DNA from: Seiridium cupressi
Taxonomy: Eukaryota; Ascomycota; Sordariomycetes; Amphisphaeriales; Sporocadaceae
Assembly: GCA_036674765.1 (NCBI GenBank)
Contig: JARVKI010000016.1
Span: 248,001-312,000 of the forward strand
Length of the DNA stretch: 64,000 nt
Reading direction: 5' to 3'
The notes beneath the pieces were generated by a model, which searched no databases, was not told where the DNA came from, and saw only the letters and a list, made by a program, of their open reading frames with translations. The position numbers and the translations under genes were made by a program. Positions 48,161-60,609 of this stretch are shown here, one piece after another. Numbering within the stretch: the stretch's first letter is position 1; every line of letters begins with the position of its first letter.

Positions 48161-48484
48161 TTGTAATATATCATGTTGTTGGGAACTCATTGTGTGTAAA
48201 CGTGTACCTAAAAACTGGGATGACGACGCATTTCGGTGTGGTCTATCTCGCGGGTTATTGTTCTTGCACAATTATTCATAAACATGGCAACTATTTGCTG
48301 CTCCGAAAGAACGACAACTGCTTCCTAGCTGGTTGGCGCCACAGACTACATTGTATATCCGTTCATTCTACGGAGCATCCGTAGGATCCCTAAATTTTCG
48401 TTAGAACCGAAACGTTTCCCCATATTATACCGTGCTTGATAGAACGATAAAACCAAACAATAAATACCATGCTGATGTTAGGAC
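48161..48484. other. Short intergenic region
   Basis: AT-rich 324 nt between the candidate gene and the 3' end of the aldo-keto reductase. No gene seen. Confidence 0.4.
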
Positions 48485-49520
48485 TTACCAATCAGTCACA
48501 AGATGCTCGTCCAACTCATCCATCTTTGCCATATCTTCTTGCGAGATCTCAAACCCACCCACTTTCACGTTGTCAATCAAGCGCTCTTTTTTCGCACTCT
48601 TCGGCAGCGGCACAAGACCATTTTGGAGCGACCACCTGAACAAAAGATTTAGCAGAATTTCTCCTACTTTGGGGGAAAGGAATAATTTCAACCTACCGGA
48701 CCATGAGCTGTGCCGGTGTACACGAATACTGCTTCGCGAGCGCGAGGATCGTGGGGTTCTTCATCCGCATGGCTCTTGCGAGTGGACCGTATGCTTCGAC
48801 CACAATACCATGCTTCACACAGACTTCCCGAATCCCCTCCTGGGTGTTGAAAGGATGCACCTCGATCTGGTTGACAGATGGCTTGATCTTTGGGTCCAAC
48901 TCCATCAACTCCTCAATCTGCCTTCCTGTCAGCCCCAGTACCCCTTCCCCAGGTCTTCGTGACCATAGATGGGGGAGATACCCACATGCCGAGCCCCGAA
49001 ATTACTGACACCCCCGCTCCTGACCTCGCCGTCCTGAATCGCGTCCTCGACGGCCTTCCAACTCGTCAGCCGCGACTCGCGCCCACCGTACGGGCTGTGC
49101 AGCAGGAACAAGTCGATGTAGCCCAGGCCGCAGGCGTCGACACTCTTCTTGATGCTCCGGCGGACGGCGGCGTACGAGTCGCTGTTGCTGGCGAGCTTGG
49201 ACGTGTAGAAAATGTCCTCGCGCTTGAGTCCCGCCGCGTTTTCGGGGGACGCCAGGAAGGCGCGGATCGCCCGGCCGGCCTCGGCCTCGTTGTGGTACAT
49301 CTGCGCGCTGTCGAAGCCGCGGTAGCCCGCGGCCAGCGCCCAGGGCACGGCCGAGAGGACCTCGCGCCCGGACATCATGTACAGGCCCAGTTGGATCTGT
49401 GGTATGAGATGGCCCGAGGGGAGCTATGGGGGAGGTTCAGTATTGCTGTATGATCGGGCGAATGGGCGCGCGGGCACTTACCTTGACCTTGGTGGCCAGC
49501 GAAAAGCTGTTGGAACTCAT
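48485..49520 (-). CDS. Aldo-keto reductase (AKR superfamily)
   Basis: Four exons (49520-49482, 49396-48986, 48917-48697, 48635-48485) give 273 residues. Donors are GTAAGT, GTGGGT and GTAGGT and the acceptors are all CAG. The catalytic tetrad is visible: Asp42 and Tyr47 in GFDSAQMYHNEAEAG, Lys80 in FYTSKLAS and His113 in LFLLHSPYGG. Later come SGGVSNFGARH, PSVNQIEVHPFN, GIVVEAYGPLARAM and the NADPH-binding VPLPKSAKKERLIDN. The enzyme should reduce aldehydes or ketones with NADPH in the cytosol. Substrate is unknown. At 273 residues it sits at the short end of the AKR3/AKR5-like group. The GC-rich second exon contrasts with AT-rich exon 4, perhaps only a local base bias. GTGGGT is a weaker donor, but it is the one that preserves FGARH-IEELMEL. 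Confidence 0.9.
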
Positions 49521-50292
49521 GATGTCTACCGTTTTGATCCTCAGAAGCGACAACGGTGTTAATGGGCAGTATGTACTTCAAGGGACAACTGAGGTGAGTT
49601 GCTATTTTCTGTATAACAAATTTGATGTGACGATCTCGGAGATTCTTTGTGCAGGTTACGATGTGGGTAATTGAGTACAGTATAATGTTGAATGCTGATG
49701 GTGTCATGCTTAGCAAAAGGCGCCCGTAGAAAAGTGGAGCTGCTCCATCTGTTCCATATTGAAGGCTACTGCAACACCACTTAGACTGCTACCAGTATTA
49801 GAAGCATGGCGGCTTGTTAGTCTTGTTGCAGTGTCGCTGCCGTTACGCCATTGCGTACTCGAATTAGGTGGCTAATGTTATTATTTAGACAGCCAATCAA
49901 CTCTAATATCCCACATCGGTCTGTAAGAGTTGCCAATGACACTAGTCGACAAATTGATGATATGACATGTTACCTGCTGGGCTTACCCTGCCCTTTCCGT
50001 GGTTGTTTCTAATAATTTTCACCTGTTTCAAACATTCCATTTATCTAGAAGTATCAAGGTCTCTGCTATTCTTTTGCTTTTATGTCTATAGTATAGTTTT
50101 TGTACACTCTATTCTACCACTACGTGGCCGCATTAGTTTTTATGTTGCTTGGTCTTAATGTGGTCATTTGATAGTGAGTGTGTGTGTGCTAACATGATAG
50201 CCAATTTATGTTCTGCCTTCGCAGTATTTTTTGTACATACGGCCATGCGGCCAATATAGATCTCGATAGCGACAGACGGGTTCCTGAACTCT
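49521..50292. other. Intergenic region, AKR promoter and MFS 3' UTR
   Basis: No gene seen. AT-rich and T-rich on the + strand from about 49860 to 50240. Confidence 0.4.
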
Positions 50293-52340
50293 TTATTTAC
50301 CACCCTCCATCATTGCCGCCAACTTGGCAGCTTCCTGTCCGAACTTGGTCTTGCTGCGAATGACGTGGCCGTACTTGTAGAACATGAGCAAGCAGGGGAC
50401 GAAGACCAGAGCAAGGAAGCCAGGGACACTCGAAGCCCAGTGAATACCTAAACCATCGTTAGCATGTGTCTAATTTTATCATTTTCGAGATCTTGGAACG
50501 TACCTAGAGAGCTGTACAACTGGGCGGTGAAGAGAGGAAAGACAGCACCAGCAATGGATCGGAGTACGGTGCTGGCAGCAAGCGCCGATGCGGCGTACCC
50601 AAGATAGGCGTCGACAATGTAGTTTGTCAATGACATGTACAAAAGCACCATGCCGAAACCAAAGAAGACACCAGCGCTGACGGAGATGAGCCAGAAGGTA
50701 GATGGGTCGTTACTCCAGGCGAACCAGAAAAGGCCGATAGGAAGGGCGACAGAGCCGAGCATGGCGGGTGGCAGCCGAGCTTCTGGCGGTACCATCCCCT
50801 GGTATTTGTCGACAAGCTTAGCGTACCGCTTCTGGTCGAAAAGAGCAACGTAGAACAGTGAGATGACGATTCCCAAGGCGATGGCCAGGAAAGGCAGTGA
50901 CGCGATACCTTGAGGCCAGCCACGGACTTGTTGGTATACAATAGGGTAGGCGGCGAAGAGAAGAAAGAGAGTGCCGTGAACAACGGAAAGGAAGAGACTG
51001 AGAAGGGTGACGATGGGCTCGTAGATGAGGATGACCCAAGGTCGAAGCGCTCCGACACGGAGTTGTGTTCCGATGCTCTTGGCCTCCACTCCATCTACAA
51101 CGTGCACCTTGCCCGTGATCTTGGTCAATTGCTCGGCGCGACGCTTCAGAAGCACTGGCGCATATGTTTCTGGAAAGGTGACGGTGAGGACAACCCATGT
51201 AGGGAATGAGGCGCCGGCAATCATGACCGACAATGATCGCCAGCCGAACGCTGCGTCGAGGAATCCACAAGCGATTGGGCCAAGCATCTGACCCATCAGA
51301 CCCGCGAGGGTGAAGATACTGAGGACGAAACCTCTTTCTTGAGCCTGGAACATATCGGCAATGACGGCAGGAGCAACTGCCTGGGTGAAGGAGCCAGCCA
51401 GACCACCGAGGAGTCGGAAGGCGAGGACAAAGGAGATAGACGGGGCTAGCCCTATTACACCAGATGTGACGACGAATGCTGCAAAGGTCCAAACATAGAG
51501 ATCGCGGCGGCCGTAGACTTCGCTTAGGGGTGACAATACAAGAGCGCCAATAGCGAAGCCAAGGACGAACAGAGATGTCATGAGTAACGCAACGGTCTGG
51601 TCGACATTGAATTCGGATTTGATGTCGGTCGTGCCTATGTTTTGCCCTCATTAGTATATACACACACACACCCTCTGACTGTGTCACTGCCAATGCTCAC
51701 CTTGAGAGAAACCAGACGAAGCAATCGAAACCATAAAGACGGCAAAGGCCAGCACCATGGCGTTTGTCCATTTCTTAGCTTTCGGATATAACATGGGATT
51801 GGCAGAATCATTCTCGATCCATCTCACGAGATACGGATCTTCAGGTGTTCCATAGCCGGGGAAGTCGTAGTTGAGAACATCCAGTGAGACGAGATTCGAG
51901 TCGGCTTGGTCGAGTTGCTCTTTTGTGAGAGGCTCCTTCCACTTTGCCTTCTCCTTCTCCATCTCAAAATCACCCGACCATCGATCGGAGTTTCTGCCGA
52001 TCCATGATTCTCTCTTCTCCACCTCGAATGACCCGTCCCAGAGCTTGGCATCCCCCTGGTACGCTCTGTCGTCGATCCATGTTGTACGGTTGCCTCTGGC
52101 CTGGCCAGGCCACATCTGTTGTTCGCGTGGTGCTGAGGGGAGAAGCGAGTTGCCAACCATGTAACTCATGCGGTTGGCACGAGCCTCGGTATCGAATGCG
52201 CCAGTCCATCTCTTGTTGATTTTCTGTTGCGTAAACCGACCCGGCCATGGTGCGCTCAACTCGATGTCATCCCCGTTTGCTGTTGGCCATATTGTCATGC
52301 GGTTTTCCCTTCGGTTCGCCGAGGAAGGATGAAGAGACAT
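50293..52340 (-). CDS. MFS transporter (DHA1-like) with repetitive N-terminus
   Basis: Three exons (52340-51701, 51634-50504, 50447-50293) give 641 residues. Donors are GTGAGC and GTACGT, both acceptors TAG. About 12 membrane helices start near residue 190. The loop 2-3 signature reads LSPLSEVYGRRDLYV, and the segment before helix 1 (GYGTPEDPYLVRW, then NPMLYPKAKKW) is typical of fungal drug:H+ antiporters. Transport of a drug-like or metabolite substrate across the plasma membrane is expected; the substrate is unknown. The first 180 residues are cytosolic and contain a degenerate W-x-G-x-F repeat, much longer than the usual tail. Intron 1 contains a GT dinucleotide run. It ends MMEGGK. No adjacent biosynthetic genes. 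Confidence 0.9.
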
Positions 52341-55300
52341 GGTTGAAAAGTTCGAAGGGAATTTACAAGTCTATGCAACAGAGAAAATAATTTATAAAAT
52401 GGGTATATGCCAGCACAAGAAAAGAAAGGAAACCTCAACACCGTAAGGGAGAGTAAGAAATGAAGGCAGGAATGCCAAGAAAGGCATAACAGGAGACTTC
52501 ATGACGAGAGAGAAGGGGATACTCATATACCATCGCCTCACCTCATCAACGTAGGGCTACACTACTGCAACACGCCTATGGCTCGTGCCAGGGACGGGCC
52601 AGCAAGAGCAGGTGAAAACCCAAACTGAGTGATATAGATTAATGCCAGGGTTGGTGGTATGGGATGGGTGGAGAGTGGATTAAAGAGGCTCTGTAGGATC
52701 CACGAGGCTTTTCTCAGCGGTATCCCAAAATTTCCATAACCCATCCTGGTGGATGACTAGCGGTCCGCCGAAACCCAGCCACATGCCACTGCAGGGGTGA
52801 CAACATGTATAGTCGCCAGGGTATAGTCGCCAGGATTGCCCATCTATGTATATTCAGTCTAGGGAGTACCGGCAGCATTCCGAGAAACTAAATCCAAGTG
52901 CCGAGACTTAATAATTAAATAACCATGCTGCCAATGTCTTTCTTGTCCTGCCTTCCATTGAAAGATTCCTATACTTTGAAAATCATCGTCGCGATCGCAG
53001 ATAGAGTTCAGATATTCCGTAGATCACGTAGATCCCGCCGTTGCTTGGTGGTGACGCACATGCTTGCGATAGCAGATCATGTCAAACGCCAATGCCCACA
53101 ACCATTGGATGACACAGGTCAAAGAAGGTCGTGCATCACATCGCCCAGCGTATTGTTTCGAGCCGTTTTGCTTGACCAGCCGCAGAGACACGCCGGGTTT
53201 GGTGAAATGCATGAATAGCGCCTTGTGGACCGAGAATCGAGAAGATAGAGCCTCAAGGAGATCCGACGACCAATCAGGGCCACGGAGACGCCGAGGTAAT
53301 CTAAACGATGCAGTGATAGAGACGACGGGGTCATCTGGAAACCAGACGTACGGTCTAGGCCTTGACACGGCCTGGTACGATCGTGACGGGCAGGGAGTCC
53401 CCACGCCAGTTCGACCTCCCAAATTGGTGCCAATTTCCTAGGGGCTCCCTGGCCGACTTGCGAGAAGCCACCGTGCAAGACGCAATTCCTCGCAAGGACT
53501 GACATCAACGCTACGAGGGACGGACGAACGTGAAACCAAAAATACATGAAACGGTATCTTGGCGAGTTGTGACCGACCAATGGGCCTCGACGGCAGGGGC
53601 CGATGAGGCTCAGTGCGGAAAATTTATGCGGGGCAGTTGCGTACGTCTGAGCGGGTCCGACATGCAAGCCGCCTGTCTACGACGCTCGTCGGACTCATCA
53701 TGGCTTGCTGGCGTTTAAGAGTGTAAGCGAATTTTACTATTCGTGCACTGATGACTAACCGAGGTCGGGGCTGAGTGAATCAATGCCATGAGACAGTCCT
53801 TTGACGGGCGCTGAGCCGCAACCCGTCGCCTCTGAGCAGGCATGTTGAAAATAGCATCGAGGTCAACTAGCTTCTCCTGATAGTGTTGGCTGTCCTGTAG
53901 TGGCGAACCCCTTGGTCAGGCTTGTGTCGCGTGCGTGATTCAAGAGGAGGTAACGATGTAGGTATGTGACGTTTCTCCCATACCGTCACATGTTTCCTGC
54001 TTGCTCGTAGACGCCGCCTCTCCCAATGGAGCGGCTGGATTCGACCGCCGCAAGTCGATGTCATTGCAAATTTTCGCACAGGCGCATGTGGCGCAAGGTG
54101 ATAGGGGTCTGCCAAGTCGGACGGGTCGTGCCAAAAGTCGGACGGAAATGCCAGTCTTGGCCGGGTCGTGGCCTGTCTTGGCTCTCGTGACCCGAGGCGA
54201 TCTACTCGAGACATGCTGGGCAAAGTCCAACATTAGATGTGGCACCGAGAGTGAACGGTGCTTGATGCATTGAAGTTGACGACGCTGGCAACCAGAGTTG
54301 GACGACATGAGGCTCAAATAAAGTCGATGCATTGCCGCAAAGTGTAAGAGGTTATTCTCTGGAGTTGTCGGGTATAGATTGCTTGTCACAGAGCCTCATC
54401 GTCCAGCATGCAGCCCGATTATGGGCCCATCCGACTCCCCGGAACTTGACCGGCTGCAGCAGGGGCTAAGCGGGTGTCACCAAGCAAATGCACCTAAGGT
54501 CCAACTAGTCCTAGTACCTAGAGGTACATTTGCGAATCTTCCCCTGACGCCAGCCAGCCTTAGTCACAAGGTCATTTCTGGTACATTTCATTCTTTGGGG
54601 ATCGGAAGGGTCGTGTCGACTTGACGGTGCGCATGATAGAAATAACATGACTGGTCGTCACCAATCTGTCTACTATGAATAGACTCCGTAGACACCAGTA
54701 CCATAGTGAACTCATAAGCAGGATCCCGACCAAACATAAGGAGCTTCATATGCATGTCTTCACCTGCCACCAATTCACAGTCGACTTGCATATTGGTATG
54801 GAATTGCTATTTCGAAAGCATCAAAGTAAGCCAATCACCAGACTGGAATTGGGTTCTCCAAATTCTTCCAACGCGCCCAGCTAGCCAGATCGAGTTTGAT
54901 TGTTCCAGGGCCGCGCTTGCTCACTGAACTCTGAAGAAGAAGTTGAGGCCAATGCAGTCTCAGATGGCGGCATACGTTGCTCGCCAACCAAGATGAAGTG
55001 GTCTGTAGAGACATTGTACACTTTGGAGCTCAATAGACTGCTTCCATTCTGCCACTAATACTGTCCTAGGAACGATACCACGAGTAGCATTGTAGACGTG
55101 CTTAATTGAGACTTCCCGACATGACTTCTTGGAGGGATTCAACTTCATTCCTAAGACGTAAGGATATCAGCAAATCGTTACATTGTAATGTGAAAGCCGT
55201 GTTTGCAGCGGGAAACGACAGACGAGGGTGGGTAGCCGGTGTTATCGTCTTCCCGTGTCAAGTCCAGATAGCCCTTTCGTGATTGAACACTGTTTGACGA

Positions 55301-56286
55301 CGGGATAACAAAGCAAGTCAGGGCTGCCAAGAGGCTGGAGGGTGTTCCATAGAGGGATTCCGAGTTCTGACGATAAGGTTTAGTATGCGCTCATGGGCTT
55401 GATGCTTATAAAGATTTGTAGAAGCCTATGGCGATGAAGCAGACCTGGCATTATACAGATTCGCTTACACAAAAAGGAGAGAACCATATCTCGGCTTTTT
55501 GGCTACGCGGCTGCGAAGGGCCGTTATGTATTTTATATGCCAGAAGTTCTAATGGCATCCTCATCCCGAACATCACGGGCAGCCCTGTTACGCTCGAAGA
55601 CTAGAGCGGTCAATTTTCGAACATCCAGGCAAATTGATTCCATGTATATCCATGCAGCCATCGTATCGAGGTCTGTCGATATGGATGGTGTTTGGGGGGC
55701 CACACATCAGTTGGAAATTGTACTTAACTGTCCTTGACTCGAAATTGTTTGGATCTAGCTAGGCGTTGTGCCAGAGCTCGTCCGATGGAATCCAGCAGCG
55801 ACTGGCTTCCTCCATAGCTGTGAGAGCAGGAAATCAGGCATATCCTTTGTTTTGGTCGCCTTAGGTCGAGTTGAACTTGGAATCTGAGTGGGGGGCCAAC
55901 AGTGCAAGACCGTCGCGCCTTGGCGCCACCCACAACATTGTGTAGATCTACATGTTCACCAGCGTCGTCATCTCTGCTGTGCCACGGAGCGCAGATAAAA
56001 TTATGTGTGCACAACAGTTTCTGTCACGGATAGATTGACGTAGTCCTTATCAACGGAAAACAGCCAGCTCCAATTAAAGTCTGTGCAACGAGGACTGATT
56101 GGCGGTGAAGAGTCAGAAGATAAGCTACGACCCGGCCAAGGAAAAAGCAAACGCTTGAGATTGTATCTTTGCCACCTAGTCTCTTTTGGTATGCGATTTG
56201 CAGGGGGCACTAGACTTTAATACCTGGCCGTCAGCCAACACCACCAGCTCAACATCTCACTGCACAATCCAACATCCGGCAGCAGA
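52341..56286. other. Long gene-free interval (3.9 kb)
   Basis: No gene is supported. The open frame 53667-53119 (-, 182 codons) is long but shows no domain, and its mirror frame on + is also open. Short direct repeats of GTCGGACGG and CGGGTCGTG occur at about 54115-54170. The last few hundred bases include the GDE1 promoter. Confidence 0.45.
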
Positions 56287-59200
56287 ATGAAATTTGGGCG
56301 CGACTTTCAGCGACTCCAGCTTCCCCAATGGAAAGAGGCCTACATCAATTACGACAATTTGAAGCAGGTTGCCAAACATCATCCTCACTCCCCGGACCAA
56401 TCTTCGAAGAATAATAGTAAGGTGATCGACGCCGAGTATTTCTGGGCTTACTGACGGCTACTGTCTTGTTTTAGACTTGGAGGCTTGCCTGACTCTGGAA
56501 ATCGAGGAGGTCAATCGATTTCTGCAGAAGCAACTCAACTTCTTTTATGGCTGGATCGAGGCAACATTGTCACGTTTCTCACTGGCCGGCATCTCCCTAG
56601 AGCTTGAGGATCTCGCACAAGTCGCCCCTTCTGAGCTTCAGGACCTTAGTGGTTGTCTACAGGAGATCCTTGCATTTGTCTCCCAACTCGAGGTTTTCGC
56701 AGAGCTCAACAGGGATGCAATCCACAAACTGCTCACAAAGTCTGGCTGGGCTGACGCCTGTGCGGCAACGGCGGGTGGCCTGCGACTCGAGGGCCTCCTC
56801 TTCGTTAGCCCATGGATCAATACGGCCGCCCGTTTGAGAGATCTACTAGGACTGGCGGGTCAGGCTCGGGATATCCACCAAGTTACGCGCAGTGTTCAAT
56901 CCCTACTGCTGCAGCGGGTGAGTCCCATGGCTTTGGGCTGCAGCAGTGATGATGTACATCGCAGTATCAGGGTCGATGATTCAGCATCATTGATGGTTGT
57001 GCTCGCTTCTCCAGTCTCATACATGGAGAACCAGGCTATGCTGTATTCCGTGCTGCAGGTCGCAATCAACTATCGTGCAACCATGTGCATTAAATCACTC
57101 CTGGAGGAGATAACATCGCCCCTGGACGATCCCTCATGCGGCCACCAGGATGCCTTACATCAACTCATCATCCAGAATTTACGGGCTCATCCTGATTTAG
57201 CGGCGCTGGATATACTCGTGGAGATTTTCCGTGAGCTTTCTCCTTACCAACATCATATGTTGCTAGTGAAAGACTGGCGACAGCGTTACCCACTTCATTA
57301 TGCCGCAGAACACGGGCTTGTCAAGTTGTGTAAACAGCTCGTCAAGTTCATGGAGCCGGCAGCAATATTGGAAGCAGATGCATCCGGTATGACACCACTG
57401 CATCTAGCTGTCAGCGCCGGCCATGTGGCCGTGGTAAAATCGCTGCTCGGTCCAGACGGTGTACGATGTATGTTATCCGAGGATGTCACTGGAAGACTGT
57501 TGCACATTGCAGTTCAAGCAAGGTTTGCAGATATCACCGAATGTTTGGTGACCCTCGGTAAAGGTCTGAACTTCCGAGACAAGTGTGGTCGAACTTCTTT
57601 GTTCAATGCTGCCACTCTAGGCCAAGTGAAGACGATTAAGGCCCTGGTTGAATCAGTACGCCCGGATCTTGACCTGACTGAGGATGCATATGGCTGGTCG
57701 CCGTTGATAGTAGCATGCGTGCGTGGTCACCTTGAGGTAGTGAAACTTCTCCTGCAAGCAGGAGCAGACGTAAACGTGAAAGACCACCGCGGCTGGACTG
57801 CTGTAGATCATGCATCATACAGAGCTCATATGACTCTAGTGGATGCTCTTCAACAAGCGTCGCCTGCTTTGGGACTGAATGATACCCACGCAATGACCCC
57901 TGTGTACTCACGTGCTATCAAGCCAAAATCCACGCAACGCTCGACAAGCTTTTCACCGGAAACCCCTCAACAGAATGGGAATACGCCAGTTACTTCTGTC
58001 TTCGTTAACTTGGGATCATTCGACATCACCTCCTCCAGCCAGATCCTAAAGACTGCATCATGCATTGCCAATCGATCATTGCAGAGTGTAACGAGTCAAC
58101 TGCAGCTCGAGGTTTCCGGCTCACACTGCCTTGAAGAGCCATACATGGTCAGCCTGCCTCTCTTGGGTGACGTGTCCGAAGTGACCTGGGTTTTTTCGGC
58201 CTCGAATCCTGATGATCTGAAGCTGAGCTTCAAGCTTTTCGAATGCCTCGATGATATGAAGTCACCCAAGCGGCTATTGGCTAGTGGTATCGCTCTGTTG
58301 GACTCTATCAAAGCTTTGTTTCGCCCAGGACGGCAAAGTCTCAAACGCGAATCAACTGTTGCATTGGGCACTCCTGAAGGGGGCTTTGGTGGGAGCATCA
58401 CCTTTACACATCTTGTGTGTCACCCTTACAGTGCTCCTGGGCCGTCCAAGCACACGCAGAAGATGCGTGCCTCGGGCTCCACCCAGGTCGTTGGTCATCG
58501 AGGCCTTGGGTGGAATATGGCTGGGCTTGGTCGCATGCAGATAGGGGAGCACACCGTTCAGTCTCTCCAGAGCGCCCTAGATCATGGGGCTGATCTCATA
58601 GAGTTCGACGTGCAGATCACGCGCGATCGTGTTCCTGTCATTTATCATGATTGGCAGGTCTCGGAGACTGGGCTCGACATACCCATTCATGCAATGACGT
58701 ACAAGCAGGTAAATATTCCGTTACATTTTGAATCATGATCGAGCTCCTAGCAACTAACGACGATAAAGTGGATGGCTATCAGCGAGGCACAGACAAATTC
58801 CCACCACGACACTCCTAGAGGTCGTTTGCCATGGGATGAGAGAGCTCGGCCAAAAGCCCCATCTCGGCGGAACTCCAAGTCGTTATGCCCGCATCCGGAC
58901 CACCCAAGAAAAGCCATGGCTGAGCGGATGAAGCATACCGTCGAATACGCCAGGAACCATAACAAAGGAAATATCCGTGGCGAGTGTATCCATGATGCAT
59001 TCACCACACTTCGTGAACTATTCCAAAAGTTCCCAGACGATGTGAACTTTGATATTGAGCTGAGTGAGTTCCACCGGCTTTCTGTGCTATCAACTGATCA
59101 TCATATCTGACACAAATATCCAGAGTATCCGATGCTATGGGAGTGCCCTTACTGGGAGATGGAGCCGTACTGGACGGAGATGAACGAGTACATCGACACG

Positions 59201-59671
59201 ACTTTGGATGTCGTGTTTGAACTCGGGAGCAACCGTTCCATCTTCTTCACCTGCTTCAACCCAGAAGTATGCATTCTCCTTTCCACGAAGCAGAAGACAT
59301 ACCCTGTGGTCTTCCTGAACGATTCAATGGTCAGCGGTCCTGCTGGCGATCAACGCGCGACCTCTCTACAGCAGGCAATGCGCTTCGCCCGCCAGTGGGG
59401 TCTCCAGGGCATTGTGATGGCAGCGGAGCCCTTTGTTGCTGCTCCCAAGCTTATCAAACATGTCAAAGAGCATGGGTTGGTCTGCGGATCGTACGGATCT
59501 CTGAACGATATTCCGGAGCACGCCAAGGTATGTTGCTCAACTAAAGTCGCAGGCTACATGTTGTCATTACACTAACAAACTCTACAGAAACAAGCGTACG
59601 AGGGAATCGACATGTTGATTGTGAACAATGTCAGGCTCATTTCAAATACCCTGCGTAGTATGGATCGTTAA
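56287..59671 (+). CDS. GDE1: Glycerophosphocholine phosphodiesterase Gde1-like (SPX-ankyrin-GDPD)
   Basis: Five exons: 56287-56416, 56475-58708, 58769-59063, 59124-59527 and 59588-59671, giving 1048 residues. The SPX domain begins MKFGRDFQRLQLPQWKEAYI and continues to about residue 145. Ankyrin repeats run from about 315 to 505 (RYPLHYAAEHGL, GMTPLHLAVSAGH, GRTSLFNAATLG, GWSPLIVACVRGH). The GDPD domain starts at about 714 with VVGHRGLG, then LIEFDVQITRDRVPVIYHDW, and closes with LIVNNVRLIS. Gde1 splits glycerophosphocholine in the cytosol to glycerol-3-phosphate and choline, and SPX senses inositol pyrophosphates, so phosphate control is expected. The usual GENT motif reads GEHT here. The N-terminal SPX exon is short, as in relatives. 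Exons 3 to 5 complete the catalytic domain, so the gene looks intact. Confidence 0.92.
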
Positions 59672-60609
59672 GAGATACCCTTGTTCTGGTGTAGAGGCGT
59701 TGCAGAGGAGTTGATGCTTAGGTACTTGGTCATTGACAATTGTGCCCTTGGTGTTTGGCCCTGGTCCCCGTTGCAGATGTATGGTATGGCGTTTTGATCA
59801 GCTTGACGTGTCTGTCTCAAGGTTCATCTTTCAGAGGAGCGATAATGTGAACTACATATACACTTGATGCTTAGTTGCACCGCGTCTGAATTCCTTATCA
59901 ATTGTAGAGCTATTCTTCACAACCTCGACCAAAAATCCACTCCCAGTACTGATTATTGTCTACAATGCCGTAATATCGACGTATATTGGATACAAAAGCG
60001 CGTAAAGAAGTCGAGGAGGCAACTAATATAGTTTTGAAGAGGGACTAATTCCATTTTTGAACTCCACGAGCTTCTGTTTCCAGTCATTGGCCCTCCGAGA
60101 AGGTGGCATCGCGGTCCCATATTTTTGTTTTGATCCCGTCTGAAATTCCAATGCCTAACTATGCAAATAACCAGGGAGTTTCTAAGAATGGAAATTTTCC
60201 AGTATTATTAGGACAGCTTCGATATGCAATTGTAAAATACAAATTTAGTGAACACAATAGCGAAGCTTTTACAAAGTTAAAATGAGACCCTAGGATACGC
60301 TAAGAAAAGTACGTAGATACGTACTTAAGAGAAGAAGAAGAAAAAAACGTAGAATCGTTGACCCAAAGGCTTCTTCAGCCTCTGGATTTCAGCGTATCGA
60401 AATTGGGAAATCCAAAGGAGCTTTCCCAATTTTAGCGAATTCCCAGCACTCCCAATTGAATTCGCTATCAGGTCTTCTACTATTCGGTACGCACTCGTTC
60501 ATCCGAACCCGGACGACCAATTTTCCCCCAATATAAGCAACCAACCTTTCTCCCCCTCAGCTTCTCATGGCTGTCAGCGCTCGCTCTTGTTCCTCTGTTC
60601 CATTGCTGG
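59672..60609. other. Intergenic region with hairpin cluster
   Basis: No gene seen. It holds three perfect short inverted repeats between 60307 and 60466 (listed separately) next to a purine-rich stretch at about 60327-60347. Confidence 0.45.
60307..60466. repeat. Cluster of three perfect inverted repeats
   Basis: Stem 1: AAGTACGT/ACGTACTT (60307-60314 and 60319-60326), 4-nt loop. Stem 2: AATTGGGAAA/TTTCCCAATT (60401-60410 and 60422-60431), 11-nt loop. Stem 3: AGCGAATTC/GAATTCGCT (60434-60442 and 60458-60466), 15-nt loop. They may be remnants of a small transposable element or a structured 3' region of the gene at 60610-61368. Confidence 0.7.

Noticed and set aside
53119..53667. 182-codon open frame on the minus strand
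   Set aside because: No domain, no recognisable residue pattern, and the opposite strand is open over much of the same DNA; it looks like chance in GC-rich sequence.
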